Assembly (NCBI GenBank): GCA_016180195.1
Contig: JACPBS010000008.1
Location: forward strand, 1-58,111
DNA: 58,111 nucleotides
Source of the DNA: Candidatus Woesearchaeota archaeon
GTDB taxonomy: Archaea > Nanobdellota > Nanobdellia > Woesearchaeales > UBA10216
Direction of reading: 5' to 3'
Notes under the pieces: generated by a model
The model's input: only the letters and a program-made list of their open reading frames with translations
The model's database searches: none
Told to the model about the DNA's origin: nothing
Position numbers and translations under genes: made by a program
Shown: in pieces, positions 33,136-41,829 of the stretch
How positions within the stretch are numbered: the stretch's first letter is position 1
Layout of the letters: every line of letters starts with the position of its first letter

Positions 33136-33293
33136 CTGATCACCTCGTAACTTAATGCCCGTCTAACGACTTGAGAGACCGTTAACTTTGACCTGTCAGC
33201 AGCTTCCTTCAACAGAGCATACTCTCTGGCAGAAAGTCTTACACAGACAACCTGCTGTCTGTTTCCCTGTGTGATTATAGCTGTAGCTATCAT
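33132..33293 (-). CDS. Ribbon-helix-helix regulator of the replication operon
   Basis: This 53-residue protein (MIATAIITQGNRQQVVCVRL, SAREYALLKEAADRSKLTVS, QVVRRALSYEVIR) is a clear CopG/Arc-type ribbon-helix-helix: strand QVVCVRLS, helix AREYALLKEAADRS, turn, helix SQVVRRAL. It overlaps the primase start (ATGA), and a TATATAG box lies about 25 bp upstream. It likely controls replication gene expression, as CopG does in plasmids. Confidence 0.85.
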   Translation of the reverse strand: MIATAIITQGNRQQVVCVRLSAREYALLKEAADRSKLTVSQVVRRALSYEVIR

Positions 33294-33336
33294 TGTATGA
33301 CGCTTCTATATATCTTTAAGAACCGAAGAAACAGAC

Positions 33337-33423
33337 CTACGTTGGTACTGTGGTTTGTTCTTCGGGCTTCTCAAAGCCCTCTTCCTTTTCAAGCTCTTCC
33401 AAGAGGATTGTGACCCACTTCAT
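33337..33423 (-). CDS. 28-residue acidic peptide coupled to an RHH gene
   Basis: A short frame MKWVTILLEELEKEEGFEKP...TTVPT overlaps the end of the upstream ribbon-helix-helix gene by ATGA. Coupling and an amphipathic helix support translation; function is unknown. Confidence 0.45.
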   Translation of the reverse strand: MKWVTILLEELEKEEGFEKPEEQTTVPT

Positions 33424-33560
33424 TTTCGGATGGCTCCCTTTTCAAGTAGAAACCTCTCAAGGCTAAGGGTGACCAAACCTGAAAAAGTATGTCCGTTTTC
33501 CCTTGCATAGAGCTCAACTTTTTGGTTGAGGTGTTCTGAAATTGATATGGACTTTATCAT
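33420..33560 (-). CDS. Second small ribbon-helix-helix protein
   Basis: This 46-residue frame begins MIKSISISEHLNQKVELYAR and continues ENGHTFSGLVTLSLERFLLE, then KGAIRK. Strand SISISE followed by two helices is the ribbon-helix-helix plan. It is divergent from the 319-residue gene, 48 bp away, with AT-rich promoters between. It probably regulates this part of the element. Confidence 0.75.
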   Translation of the reverse strand: MIKSISISEHLNQKVELYARENGHTFSGLVTLSLERFLLEKGAIRK

Positions 33561-33608
33561 GCGGTTATGGAAAATTATTTATAATTATTAAATGTTCTTT
33601 CCCAAATA

Positions 33609-34568
33609 ATGGGTAGGTACAAAGATTTCAAGCAAGAAGCTACAAAGCCAATACTTTCTGCGTCGGAAGACTTGGCATTTTTACAATATTTTGAAGGTTG
33701 GAAGACAAATAACCAAGTGACTGAGAACCTCAAGGAGAAAAAAAAGTTTAAAGTAAGAAGCAAAAAACCCATTAAAAGCGTCAGTTCTTCTGTTGGGAGA
33801 CATTCAAAAAAATTTAAAAGAAAGGGTTGGTTAGAATGTCAACAAATGGAACTTGAGCAAGTATATAAAAATAAAAACGGAAAAAATGTTCATAGAAACA
33901 TAATAGTTCCATGTTATAAAGCAAACATAAATCCGTTTATTTCTTATTTTTTTCAATCAGCATCGCAATTTCAATTTGAATCAATTAGAAAATCTTCAAT
34001 AGCAAAAATTGAAATTTTCTTTGAATTGAAAGAAGTGAGAGATTATTTTAAAACATATTTTTACCTAAATTCTCTTAAAAGGTTTGGTTTATTTGACGCC
34101 TTCTTGAGGACATTGGAAAATGAACTGATTGAAAACTGGATATATTTTAATGAGAGATTTAATGCAAGCTTATTTCTCAATCTTGAGAGATATTTTCTTA
34201 ATTTGTATATTTTGAACAATAAAAAGTTAGAAGAAGAGCTTGATTATTTCATCAAATCCAAAACTAAAACAGTGGAACAAAGAGAGGAAATTATCTACTT
34301 GTTTGAAAAAGGATGGAAAGAGCTCATAAGAGATCCCAAATTCGTAGGTTACATAAATTTCAGAATTAAACATGAATTTCCTGATTTCACTCAACAGATG
34401 ATGCAAGAGAATGCTAAAATCCGATTTTTGGCTTTTCTTCTTTTTTCGGAGTCTGATTTAAAAATCATATCTGAATCTTTTTTAAGCGACCTCACTATCA
34501 AGCTTATTAAAAATATTGAGCGGAAACCAGGCACAATTCAAATTTCAGGCGACAAAAAATTTAAATAG
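33609..34568 (+). CDS. Unknown 319-residue element protein
   Basis: The start is leaderless behind TTATTTATAATTATT. The protein has a basic N-terminus (1-85, many Lys/Arg/Ser). A helical, aromatic-rich body follows (FISYFFQSASQFQFES, YFKTYFYLNSLKRFGLFDAFLRTLENELIENW, FLNLERYFLNLYILNNKKLEEEL) with a helical C-terminus. No motif is recognised. Very high A/T codon use matches the element. It may be a replication-accessory or host-interaction protein. Confidence 0.65.
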   Translation: MGRYKDFKQEATKPILSASEDLAFLQYFEGWKTNNQVTENLKEKKKFKVRSKKPIKSVSSSVGRHSKKFKRKGWLECQQMELEQVYKNKNGKNVHRNIIVPCYKANINPFISYFFQSASQFQFESIRKSSIAKIEIFFELKEVRDYFKTYFYLNSLKRFGLFDAFLRTLENELIENWIYFNERFNASLFLNLERYFLNLYILNNKKLEEELDYFIKSKTKTVEQREEIIYLFEKGWKELIRDPKFVGYINFRIKHEFPDFTQQMMQENAKIRFLAFLLFSESDLKIISESFLSDLTIKLIKNIERKPGTIQISGDKKFK

Positions 34569-34679
34569 AAGCCTTGCGTATAAAAGAAAAAGTAAAATAA
34601 GGGCATTAAAATACAAGATTTCTGCCCGGTAGGGGCATCTTACCCTAGGGTATAAAATAGGCCGTAATCAAGCGTTCTT
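34569..34679. other. Structured gap with a tRNA-end-like 12-mer
   Basis: Between two convergent genes lie CCCGGTAGGGGC (34,625-34,636), identical to the tRNA-Arg 3' end, within a TGCCC/GGGCA hairpin, and the palindrome TACCCTAGGGTA just after. It could be a bidirectional terminator or an old attachment-site remnant. Confidence 0.45.
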
Positions 34680-35171
34680 CTACTTTTGTCCTCCTTCTTG
34701 TTCTAATTCTGATTCAGCTCTTCTAAGGAGCTCATCATTGTGAAATTGCTCAGCTTCCTCTACCTCTTTATCGATTTCTGAAGTTCTGAAAGGTGCCTTC
34801 ATAATCAAAAACTCTGGCTGTCTTGAGTATAAGTGGCTGTATTCAAGCAGCAATTTGCTGAATTCCTTTATTTCCTTATGGATTCGCTCATCTGGCGTAT
34901 TTACAATGAACAATGGGCTTGGAAAGCCATGATTATCAAACAGGTTAAACAGGAACCCTCTGATAATTTCCTTTAATGGCTTATTGTATTGGTTTCCATA
35001 AAGGAGTGTCATTATGTATGACCTGAAGGCATCAGAAATATGAAATATGGTTTTATGGGATAGCTTTTTTATTTCTGGTAACCCTGATTGTATCAGCTTT
35101 GACTTTCTTAGCTCGGCTTTTGCCTCATATTCAAAGTCTTGAAGGGCTTTAACAATCCTTGATGAGAACAA
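34680..35171 (-). CDS. Unknown helical protein, possible remnant of the HEPN gene
   Basis: About 163 residues from a TTG at 35,171: helical SSRIVKALQDFEYEAKAELRKSKLIQ, then IFHISDAFRSYIMTLLYG and an acidic Glu-rich end. The frame is the same as that of the short HEPN-like fragment upstream, separated by two stops (TAA 35,205, TGA 35,187). It may be the rest of one damaged gene or a separate protein with a poor start. No family is recognised. Confidence 0.5.
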   Translation of the reverse strand: MFSSRIVKALQDFEYEAKAELRKSKLIQSGLPEIKKLSHKTIFHISDAFRSYIMTLLYGNQYNKPLKEIIRGFLFNLFDNHGFPSPLFIVNTPDERIHKEIKEFSKLLLEYSHLYSRQPEFLIMKAPFRTSEIDKEVEEAEQFHNDELLRRAESELEQEGGQK

Positions 35172-35204
35172 AAAGCATTTACTGATTCATCTTTTTCTTC
35201 TGGA

Positions 35205-35342
35205 TTAAAAAATGACTTCCTTGCTTGAGTCCTTTTTTCTTTCAGCCTCGATAATGAGGCTTTTAGCCCTTTCTTTGTCGCCGGTTCCTTTTCTAATGGT
35301 TCCTTCTTTTATGAATTCCTCAAAAGGCCTTAGATATCTCAT
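35205..35342 (-). pseudogene. Truncated HEPN-type toxin fragment
   Basis: A 45-residue frame starts at an ATGA overlap with the MNT gene: MRYLRPFEEFIKEGTIRKGT, then DKERAKSLIIEAERKK. This is the N-terminus of archaeal HEPN proteins paired with MNT nucleotidyltransferases. It stops at a TAA before the helical core with the RxxxxH motif. The HEPN half of the pair is therefore probably dead. Confidence 0.65.
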
Positions 35343-35878
35343 AAGCTAACGCTCCCGTGCAGCAAAATGCCGTTTAAAATGTTGTTTTTTAGGTGTTTAT
35401 CCATGTCTTTCCATGAATTGTAGAAGTTTACATTTATTTTCCTTTTAAGGCTTTTTTCATATTTTTCAAGCTCAAGCATTTTGTCCTTACTTTCTATTAC
35501 TGCTATGTCTATATCTGATGTGTAAATGTCATGCCCTCTTGAGTAGCTTCCAAACAAAATTATAGTTGCCCCTGGAAGCTCATTCTCCAAGTACTCAGAC
35601 AACCCTGATATGTAAACGTTTCTAAGGTTTTCAACCCTTTTCAGCTCCATGGTCCTTTGCTCATCCATGTTAAGGGAGATAAAATTTATTGTCTTTGTTT
35701 TTTCAAGCTTAATGATGCGTCCCTCTTTTAGCTTTTTTACCGAATTGGCTACTGCTGTAGGTGACACATACAGGTATTTTGCAATTTCCCTCTGGCTTAG
35801 CTTCTCTCCGGCCCTTAGGCAGAGCAAGGAGAAAACCTCCTGTTCCAGTGTTGTAAAGTTAAGTTTATATATGTCCAT
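35339..35878 (-). CDS. Winged-helix plus MNT nucleotidyltransferase (antitoxin type)
   Basis: This 179-residue protein has an N-terminal winged helix (about 10-60: LSQREIAKYLYVSPTAVANSVKKLKEG). A minimal nucleotidyltransferase follows, with GSYSRGHDIYTSDIDIAVI (about 108-126), the GSx10DxD signature. MNT proteins neutralise HEPN ribonucleases by adding nucleotides. The partner HEPN gene is coupled by ATGA but truncated. It is the last gene before the right att site. Confidence 0.85.
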   Translation of the reverse strand: MDIYKLNFTTLEQEVFSLLCLRAGEKLSQREIAKYLYVSPTAVANSVKKLKEGRIIKLEKTKTINFISLNMDEQRTMELKRVENLRNVYISGLSEYLENELPGATIILFGSYSRGHDIYTSDIDIAVIESKDKMLELEKYEKSLKRKINVNFYNSWKDMDKHLKNNILNGILLHGSVSL

Positions 35879-35966
35879 TTTAGTTTATGTATGTAAATTA
35901 TACTTTATATATCTATCGATTTTGTTTTTAGGGATTAATGCCGGGTATGGTACCATTTTCCCATAG

Positions 35967-36003
35967 CCCGGCAGGGATGTTATCTTTCTATTTTAATGTC
36001 CTG
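35967..36003 (+). other. Putative attR
   Basis: CCCGGCAGGG...TATTTTAATGTCCTG matches the tRNA-Arg border at 31 of 37 positions, the last 15 without change. Its last 11 bases overlap the end of the LysE-like gene. Confidence 0.55.
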
Positions 36004-36652
36004 CATTGGAACTTGATGCTAAAGCCTTAGCAAACCTCATCCCGCCATATCCAATGAGCACAAGCCCTACGATCAAGTTCAATATTTGGATCAGCAGCAC
36101 CGGAACATTTGCCTTGATTAAGGAAAATAAAATTACAGCAGAGCTCATGAAAAGGAGAGTTGCTAATCCAGTCCCAAAACCAAAGACAAATAGCTCTTTC
36201 TTTGTATAGTTGTATTCAACAGTTTTTGTTGTAAATATGCTGGTAAAGAGAACAATCGTCAGCGGACTGGATAGGGTAAGGAAAAAAACAGAGGCGAAGC
36301 TTGACAGCAGGCCGGCTGAATTTGTGTCAATGGCGATTGAAATGTTGCCACTTGCTCCCTTTATGATCATTATTCCGAAAATAACCAGTACAATCGAGCT
36401 GATAATTCCAAAAACTTTCTTAATCCTCTTGTTCTCCAATAGCTTTCCAATACCTAATATTGACAAAGCAATGTAAAAGAAGTCAACAATAGTAACTGCC
36501 AAAACACCTGCCATGCCATCAAGAAATGTTCTTTGCAATGCAAGATTTACAATGAAAAAGAAAACAGGACCAACTGCAAGCTGTAGGATGAATCCTGTTG
36601 ATAATCCATTTTTAAGAATCTTCAGAAATGCATCTTGTTTTTTATTTCTCAT
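35993..36652 (-). CDS. LysE-family amino-acid exporter
   Basis: This 219-residue protein has six hydrophobic segments and the LysE/RhtB start GLSTGFILQLAVGPVFFFIV. VTIVDFFYIALSILGIGKLL and a central FFLTLSSPLTIVLF follow. The family exports amino acids or small metabolites. Its last codons (AGH and stop) overlap the putative attR, so element insertion left the protein intact. Base composition is nearer to the chromosome. Confidence 0.85.
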   Translation of the reverse strand: MRNKKQDAFLKILKNGLSTGFILQLAVGPVFFFIVNLALQRTFLDGMAGVLAVTIVDFFYIALSILGIGKLLENKRIKKVFGIISSIVLVIFGIMIIKGASGNISIAIDTNSAGLLSSFASVFFLTLSSPLTIVLFTSIFTTKTVEYNYTKKELFVFGFGTGLATLLFMSSAVILFSLIKANVPVLLIQILNLIVGLVLIGYGGMRFAKALASSSNAGH

Positions 36653-36663
36653 TTTGTTCCAAA

Positions 36664-36930
36664 ATCAAACAGATTCAGCCCTTGAGTTCTCAAAAATATC
36701 ATCCAGCCTTCTTTCAGTGTAATTTTTTATTGCGGAATATCTTGCTATTTGACTTCCTCGGTTGGCGTTTCCCTTGTCAGGCTTGATATCCTTGAGATGC
36801 TTTGCGATAAGCAGGCTATTCTCTCCTTTCTTTAGGAAAAGCTTGATTTTAAATGTATCGGCGTATTTTGTGATTGCATCTTTGTAACTATTTATCCAAA
36901 AACCTTTTATTCTTGGGGCATTGTGTTTGA
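36664..36930 (-). pseudogene. Start-less coding fragment
   Basis: A frame of about 85 residues without ATG, GTG or TTG start reads PRIKGFWINSYKDAITKYAD, LLIAKHLKDIKPDKGNANRG and IKNYTERRLDDIFEN. It looks like real protein sequence, ends properly and lies behind the LysE gene in the same direction. The 5' end is lost into the divergent lipoprotein gene. Family unknown. Confidence 0.4.
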
Positions 36931-36933
36931 AGG

Positions 36934-38076
36934 ATGGGAAAAGAGGCTGTATTGGTTATGCTGCTTTTGTTTTCTATTTCAGGTTGCTCTGGACTGAATC
37001 CCGAAAAGAAGGCTGATGAATTTTATAAGGATATTTCGCCGCCTCAACTGCCTGCTGAGGATTTGTCGATAGAAAACAATACAGTTGGTAATGACGAAAT
37101 TCCGGAACTGCCATCCATGCCTCGGCTGCAAGAGCCTTTTGGCAATGAATTGGCAGCACCGGTAAAACTGAACATACCTGAAGAAATTGAACAAAGCTGC
37201 ATAGGCTTCAAGATAGGCTCATTGAACAAGACAGGCACTGTTAGCGGGATGGGTGTAGGCTGGGTGAACATGAACTGGCCAAAATTCAGGTGGGGAAGCA
37301 TTGAGCGCGCCCCAGGTGTTTATGATTTCAGCGAGCATGACCTGCTGGTAAAGGCTGCACAAAAGGACAGGCTTGTGTTGTTTGCAGAGCTGCTGCCATA
37401 CGCAGACTGGGACCAGGGAGGCGATTCCAAGTGCAGGGCAAAGGAGCATGACTACCTGTGCAAGCCAAAAGACATGGAAGCATACAAAAAGTTCGTTTCG
37501 AGACTGATAGAAAGGTATGATGGGGATGGGGAAGATGACATGCCCGGGCTTGAAATCCCCGTTAAATACTGGTCTATAATCAGCGAGCCTGATATAAAAA
37601 AAGACCCTTATGTTATCTTTTTTGTTGGAGACGAACAGGACTACCTTGAGGTTATCAGGGAAAGCTACGTTACAATAAAGGAAGCCTGCGAAGACTGCAA
37701 GATCGTACAGGGAGCGGCTGCCGGGATCGAATCCGAATTCATGTCATTCTGGGATAAATTTTTCAGCTTGGGAGGGGCAGAATATTTTGACATAGCAGAT
37801 GTCCATTATGTTGGCATAAATATAGCAACAGGAGGAACAGTGGGCCTGGGGGACAAGTCAACATTGAATGCAAAAACATTCAGGGAACTGCTTGCCAAGC
37901 ATAAAATAAACAAGCCATTATGGGTTTCAGAGGCTGTCATAAGAACCTCTGATGCAGAATCCTCGCTTAGGGGCGCCTTGGAATCGGGAGTGTCAAAGGT
38001 ATTCTTTGTGGAATCCCAACATTCAACGCTTGAACAATACGGCTCATTGGAGCTAACGAAGCTGTGCAAGAATTAA
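36934..38076 (+). CDS. Lipoprotein with GH-A-like TIM barrel (copy 1)
   Basis: This 380-residue protein has a signal peptide and lipobox (LLLFSISGC) and a Pro/Glu linker. The barrel resembles clan GH-A glycosidases: RWGSIERAPGVYDFSEHDLL, VKYWSIISEPD and NKPLWVSEAVI, where the two Glu would be the acid/base and nucleophile. The usual NEP is ISEP here, so activity may differ. It is followed after 1 bp by a paralogue, about 45 percent similar by eye. Both likely act on polysaccharide at the cell surface. Confidence 0.8.
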   Translation: MGKEAVLVMLLLFSISGCSGLNPEKKADEFYKDISPPQLPAEDLSIENNTVGNDEIPELPSMPRLQEPFGNELAAPVKLNIPEEIEQSCIGFKIGSLNKTGTVSGMGVGWVNMNWPKFRWGSIERAPGVYDFSEHDLLVKAAQKDRLVLFAELLPYADWDQGGDSKCRAKEHDYLCKPKDMEAYKKFVSRLIERYDGDGEDDMPGLEIPVKYWSIISEPDIKKDPYVIFFVGDEQDYLEVIRESYVTIKEACEDCKIVQGAAAGIESEFMSFWDKFFSLGGAEYFDIADVHYVGINIATGGTVGLGDKSTLNAKTFRELLAKHKINKPLWVSEAVIRTSDAESSLRGALESGVSKVFFVESQHSTLEQYGSLELTKLCKN

Positions 38077-38077
38077 A

Positions 38078-39145
38078 ATGAAGGATATTACAAGACCGCA
38101 CATGGAGGTTTGGCTTTTCATTTTTATCCTGATAGCAGGGTGCACGACACAGGATAGGGGAACGGTACATCAGGAAAATATACAAGAGGTTGAGCAGGAA
38201 CAACTGAAACAAGAAACGAAGCCTCAGGAAAGCCCTGCAAAAATAGCCTTGCCAGAAAACAACTGCATTGGATTCCTGACAGGAATTCCTGAAGAAGCAA
38301 AAACAATAGCCTTAACCGGCGGAGCCTGGGCAAGGCCCCATCCTGGCCCGTTTGTCTGGGACCTGATTGAGAAGAACGGGTTTGATGAAACAGATGACTG
38401 GGTTAAAAAAGCCCAGGAAAACAACGTAGCGCTTCTGGGCACAGTCTGGCCATACTCCGAAAAAGACCAGGCATCCTGCCACCAAACCGGGTGCGATGTT
38501 TCCAGCGAAGACCAATTCTACCAGCTAATTCCAAAATCAAGGTGTGCTCCGTGCAGCTACGAGAACTACAAGAAGTTCCTGACAGGACTTGTTGAGCGGT
38601 ACGACGGGGATGGGAAAGAAGACATGCCCGGCTTAAAGTTTCCAATCAAATACTGGGAGATCCTGAACGAGCCTGAAATGAAGGAGCCCACTCTAACATT
38701 CTTCAAAGGGACTGAACAGGAATACGTCCTGATCCTGAAAGCCAGCAAAGAAGCAATAAGGCCTGCCTGCGAAGACTGCAAGATCGTACAGGGAGGAGCA
38801 GCAGGCATAAGGCAGGACATGATTTCGTACTGGGAAAGGGTGCTTGATCTGAAAGGGGCGGATTATTTTGACATAGCAAATATACACTACATCAATTCGG
38901 GCGACTTAAGCACTCTCAATGTTAAAAACTTCAGGGAACTCATGGAAAGGAAAGGGGTGAACAAGCCAATCTGGGTCACAGAGGCAGAGTACAGTTCAGA
39001 ATCACAAGCAGAAGGGTCTGTGGAAGGGGCACTGGAAGCAGGAGCGTCCAAAATCTTCTTTACAAGGTTCAAGATAGGACAGAGAGGGCCTCCTGTTCCA
39101 GGTGAATTCTCAAAGGCTTATGAAAAAATGGCATTGAAATGCTAG
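38078..39145 (+). CDS. Lipoprotein with GH-A-like TIM barrel (copy 2)
   Basis: This 355-residue tandem paralogue has a lipobox FILIAGC, a Gln/Glu-rich linker and a barrel with PHPGPFVWDLIEKNGFDETD, IKYWEILNEPEM (a canonical NEP with acid/base Glu) and NKPIWVTEAEYS (nucleophile Glu). ERYDGDGKEDMPGLKFPIKYW and CEDCKIVQGGAAGI are shared with copy 1. It has better catalytic residues than copy 1. Its end overlaps the convergent amidohydrolase by 4 bp. Confidence 0.82.
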   Translation: MKDITRPHMEVWLFIFILIAGCTTQDRGTVHQENIQEVEQEQLKQETKPQESPAKIALPENNCIGFLTGIPEEAKTIALTGGAWARPHPGPFVWDLIEKNGFDETDDWVKKAQENNVALLGTVWPYSEKDQASCHQTGCDVSSEDQFYQLIPKSRCAPCSYENYKKFLTGLVERYDGDGKEDMPGLKFPIKYWEILNEPEMKEPTLTFFKGTEQEYVLILKASKEAIRPACEDCKIVQGGAAGIRQDMISYWERVLDLKGADYFDIANIHYINSGDLSTLNVKNFRELMERKGVNKPIWVTEAEYSSESQAEGSVEGALEAGASKIFFTRFKIGQRGPPVPGEFSKAYEKMALKC

Positions 39146-40239
39146 TTCTTTTCGAACACAACAGCATCCGCAAAGGCCCTCTTGGCATTTGCAAAGGCAT
39201 AGTTATCGCGGTGCTCTTCAGGAAGCGAAGCCACAAGGTCGTTGCTGAAATCAATCAGTCGGCTATAGACAGCCGGGTCAACGTGCCAGTCTGCCACAAC
39301 ATCAGTTCCCCAGAAAACACGGTCAGGGGCGGCTTCAAGCAGAGGCAGCAAATCCTTCTTCGATGAAACCAGGTATCCCTGCCTGTTTGAGCCGAGCCAT
39401 TGCAGGAACTGGTCCTTGTCCTGGATCCTATACATGTAACCATCAAGCATCGTGGCCAAGTCGTGAGTCCAGTAAAGATTCTTTTTTTCTTTCAGAAGCC
39501 TGGCCAAAGTTGGGTTGTTCTTGATCTCATAGCCATGCAACATCACTTTGGTGTCTGGATACCTTGATAGCATGCGCTCAAGGTCATCAAGCTGAAGCTC
39601 GGTGATGTGAATCATCATGAAAAGTTTGTTTTTCCCGGCAAACTCAAACATTTCAGGCCATGGGTCGTCCTCCAAAGAAGTTCCCTTCAGCGGACCCATG
39701 TAAAATGCAACCTCACCAATCCCAAAAAAAGAATCCTCCTTTCCCATGTATGACTGCATAACTGCATCTGCATCCGATAAAACTTCCATGAAAGGCACAT
39801 AGCCTACACCGGGGTCAGAGAGAGAATCACGCATCGAATCAAAATCCTTGTCCATATCAAAAGAGGCAACAAACACAACAGAACAACCAACGCCATTCTC
39901 CTTCATCACCGAAGCGAAATCACTGAATTCAAAGTTTTCCATGCCGAATGAGCCGTGATTGGCCATTGCCTCGAAATGTGAATGTGTATCGAAAAATTTG
40001 CCGTTGCATTCGACTTTCTTAGCGGTGTAAGGCTCTTTCAAAACAACAGGTTCTGGTGCGGCAATGTTCTCGACCGGTTTTGATTCATTGATTTCCGGAA
40101 CAGCAATTTGCCCTCCTGGCATAACTTCAGCAGGCTGCTTGATTTCGGGTGTTTCCAATACAGCGGGTTCTGGCACTTTTTGTGCAGAAGAGCAGCCGAA
40201 CAATAATAAAATTAGCAGCAGGAGAAAGGTTTTTATCAT
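39142..40239 (-). CDS. Amidohydrolase-2-family lipoprotein
   Basis: This 365-residue protein has a lipobox LILLLFGC and a Pro/Val/Glu linker (about 25-75), then a metal-dependent TIM barrel: FFDTHSHFEAM (metal His pair), MMIHITE, KVMLHGYEI and VFWGTDVVADWHV (Asp). Amidohydrolase-2 enzymes cleave C-N or C-C bonds. A lipid-anchored extracellular form is unusual. A conserved NAKRAFAD helix ends the fold, as in the family. Confidence 0.85.
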   Translation of the reverse strand: MIKTFLLLLILLLFGCSSAQKVPEPAVLETPEIKQPAEVMPGGQIAVPEINESKPVENIAAPEPVVLKEPYTAKKVECNGKFFDTHSHFEAMANHGSFGMENFEFSDFASVMKENGVGCSVVFVASFDMDKDFDSMRDSLSDPGVGYVPFMEVLSDADAVMQSYMGKEDSFFGIGEVAFYMGPLKGTSLEDDPWPEMFEFAGKNKLFMMIHITELQLDDLERMLSRYPDTKVMLHGYEIKNNPTLARLLKEKKNLYWTHDLATMLDGYMYRIQDKDQFLQWLGSNRQGYLVSSKKDLLPLLEAAPDRVFWGTDVVADWHVDPAVYSRLIDFSNDLVASLPEEHRDNYAFANAKRAFADAVVFEKN

Positions 40240-40287
40240 GTTTTTTCCGGGAAACCATGTTTTAAATAAATTTCGCTTTACTATATT

Positions 40288-41829
40288 TTAATCAGTAACA
40301 AGGGAATCACGGTGATAGGTCTTTTCAGAGCCGCTAAAGCCCGAAACTTCGGCAGCTTTCTTTCCAAGAAGAAACTCTGCTTTTATTCTGCGGCCTGAAA
40401 TCATCTGGACGAGGAATGTTCCGAGAATCTTATCTTCAGAGGCGCCATCCCGCTCCAATGAAATCAATTCATACTTTACAAGCCCTGTCTCAACCCCAAC
40501 AGTTGCAGGGTCAGGCTTATTAGACCTGACAGGGTAAGATCCAACACAACCCCTGCAATCCTCAAATTTAATCCCTGAATTTGGAAATGAAATTCGAATA
40601 TTTTCAGGGTTTACATTGTTATAGGCTATTGCCAGGTGGCATTCATAATAATTGCAGGAAGTTGAATTTCCCTTATAGTCTGTGCCTTCAATAAACCAGT
40701 TGCCCACCAACCTGCCATCAATGTCGTAATCTATCTTTCCGCCAACAGGAGGAATCCTGCGCAAACTCATGGCCTCCAGATTTGACTTTAGAGGACCTGC
40801 AAAGTAACCGAACAAATCAACAGTGTGGACCTTCCAGGGCTCGGCATCATAAAGAGAAGGGGTAACAAACCCTGAAAGGTTGACTGAAGTATCGTGGACG
40901 CTAAAATCAACGCCTCCCTTGATCTTACCTATAAACTGCCCAGCCTTGACCTGGATTGGCAGGATTCTTGCGTTTTTTGGGCCCTGTTCGCCTGCCCAAT
41001 GACCACCGGGAGGGATGTTTCCGGTAACCGCCAGAATTTCAGGAGCGAGTTCGTAAACATGGATGTATATGGTGGCAACGGTGCATGAATGCCACAAAAC
41101 CAGCCTGTAATTGTTCGGGGTGTCAAAGGCTCCTATCTCCAGGACATATCCGTCAGCCGGGGAGAAGAGATCGACAGGGAATACATTCTTTTCATCACTG
41201 TTAATTATGTAACCGTGATCAGTCGGGGTTACATGGCTTCCAGCCATCTGGCCCAAAGGAACAATATGATGAATATCTTCAAGTCTGACAGGAGAGCTTG
41301 TAAAAATAACTTCATGTCCAGAGCAGGATGATGGAGGTTCCCAGCTACCCTTTTTTTTGGGCGGCTTTAGCTGGCTGATTATTGTGATCAAACTGTCAAT
41401 CTCGCTAGAAGGATATCCCTGGACCCTCAAATCCTCAAGCCTGTCCAGAATATCATTATAGCGGACAGCCTCCAGGTAGCCGCCCTTGCTTTCAGCATCC
41501 AACACTTCTCTTTGAATCTCAGAAAATGGAGCTTTAAGCTGAAGATACTTATTGACGCTGTCTTCTTCAACCCGCTGTCCTCCGACTTGAAGCTGGGAAA
41601 GCGTAACACGAAGAGAATTAATTCTTTCGGGAGAAAAACCTGAATCCTCCAAATTCGAAATTCCCTTATCGATCCTTGCATATTCTTCAGGGCTTATGCC
41701 CCCTGATTTTAAGGCTGTTGAAAGTTCACCCTCAAGGCTTGCAGCAAGCTCATCAGCACTTTCCTGTCCAGGATTATTAGCTTGACAGCCCGCAACAAGA
41801 ATAACCAAGAAAAGCCACACATACTTCAT
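40288..41829 (-). CDS. M23-like lipoprotein
   Basis: This 513-residue protein has a lipobox VILVAGC, a helical stalk (about 25-165) with coiled-coil character and then a beta-rich domain resembling the lysostaphin/M23 fold. That domain includes DLFSPADGYVLEIGAF, WHSCTVATIYIHVYEL and IQVKAGQFIGKIKGG. The M23 zinc ligands are not all evident, so it may bind rather than cut. The C-terminal 185 residues are repeated as a truncated fragment at 17.5-18.1 kb. Role unknown; likely on the outer membrane face. Confidence 0.75.
   Translation of the reverse strand: MKYVWLFLVILVAGCQANNPGQESADELAASLEGELSTALKSGGISPEEYARIDKGISNLEDSGFSPERINSLRVTLSQLQVGGQRVEEDSVNKYLQLKAPFSEIQREVLDAESKGGYLEAVRYNDILDRLEDLRVQGYPSSEIDSLITIISQLKPPKKKGSWEPPSSCSGHEVIFTSSPVRLEDIHHIVPLGQMAGSHVTPTDHGYIINSDEKNVFPVDLFSPADGYVLEIGAFDTPNNYRLVLWHSCTVATIYIHVYELAPEILAVTGNIPPGGHWAGEQGPKNARILPIQVKAGQFIGKIKGGVDFSVHDTSVNLSGFVTPSLYDAEPWKVHTVDLFGYFAGPLKSNLEAMSLRRIPPVGGKIDYDIDGRLVGNWFIEGTDYKGNSTSCNYYECHLAIAYNNVNPENIRISFPNSGIKFEDCRGCVGSYPVRSNKPDPATVGVETGLVKYELISLERDGASEDKILGTFLVQMISGRRIKAEFLLGKKAAEVSGFSGSEKTYHRDSLVTD

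Larger units (their letters stand above)
20618..36003. mobile_element. About 15.4-kb integrated element at tRNA-Arg
   Basis: The left border is the tRNA-Arg 3' end (20,618-20,654), the integrase is next to it, and a 31/37 match to that border occurs at 35,967-36,003, at the end of a LysE gene. Everything between is AT-rich compared with the flanks and of plasmid or virus type: integrase, methyltransferase-GHKL module, AAA ATPase, primase-helicase, ribbon-helix-helix proteins, MNT/HEPN. No capsid or terminase is recognisable, so an integrative plasmid is more likely than a virus. Confidence 0.7.
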
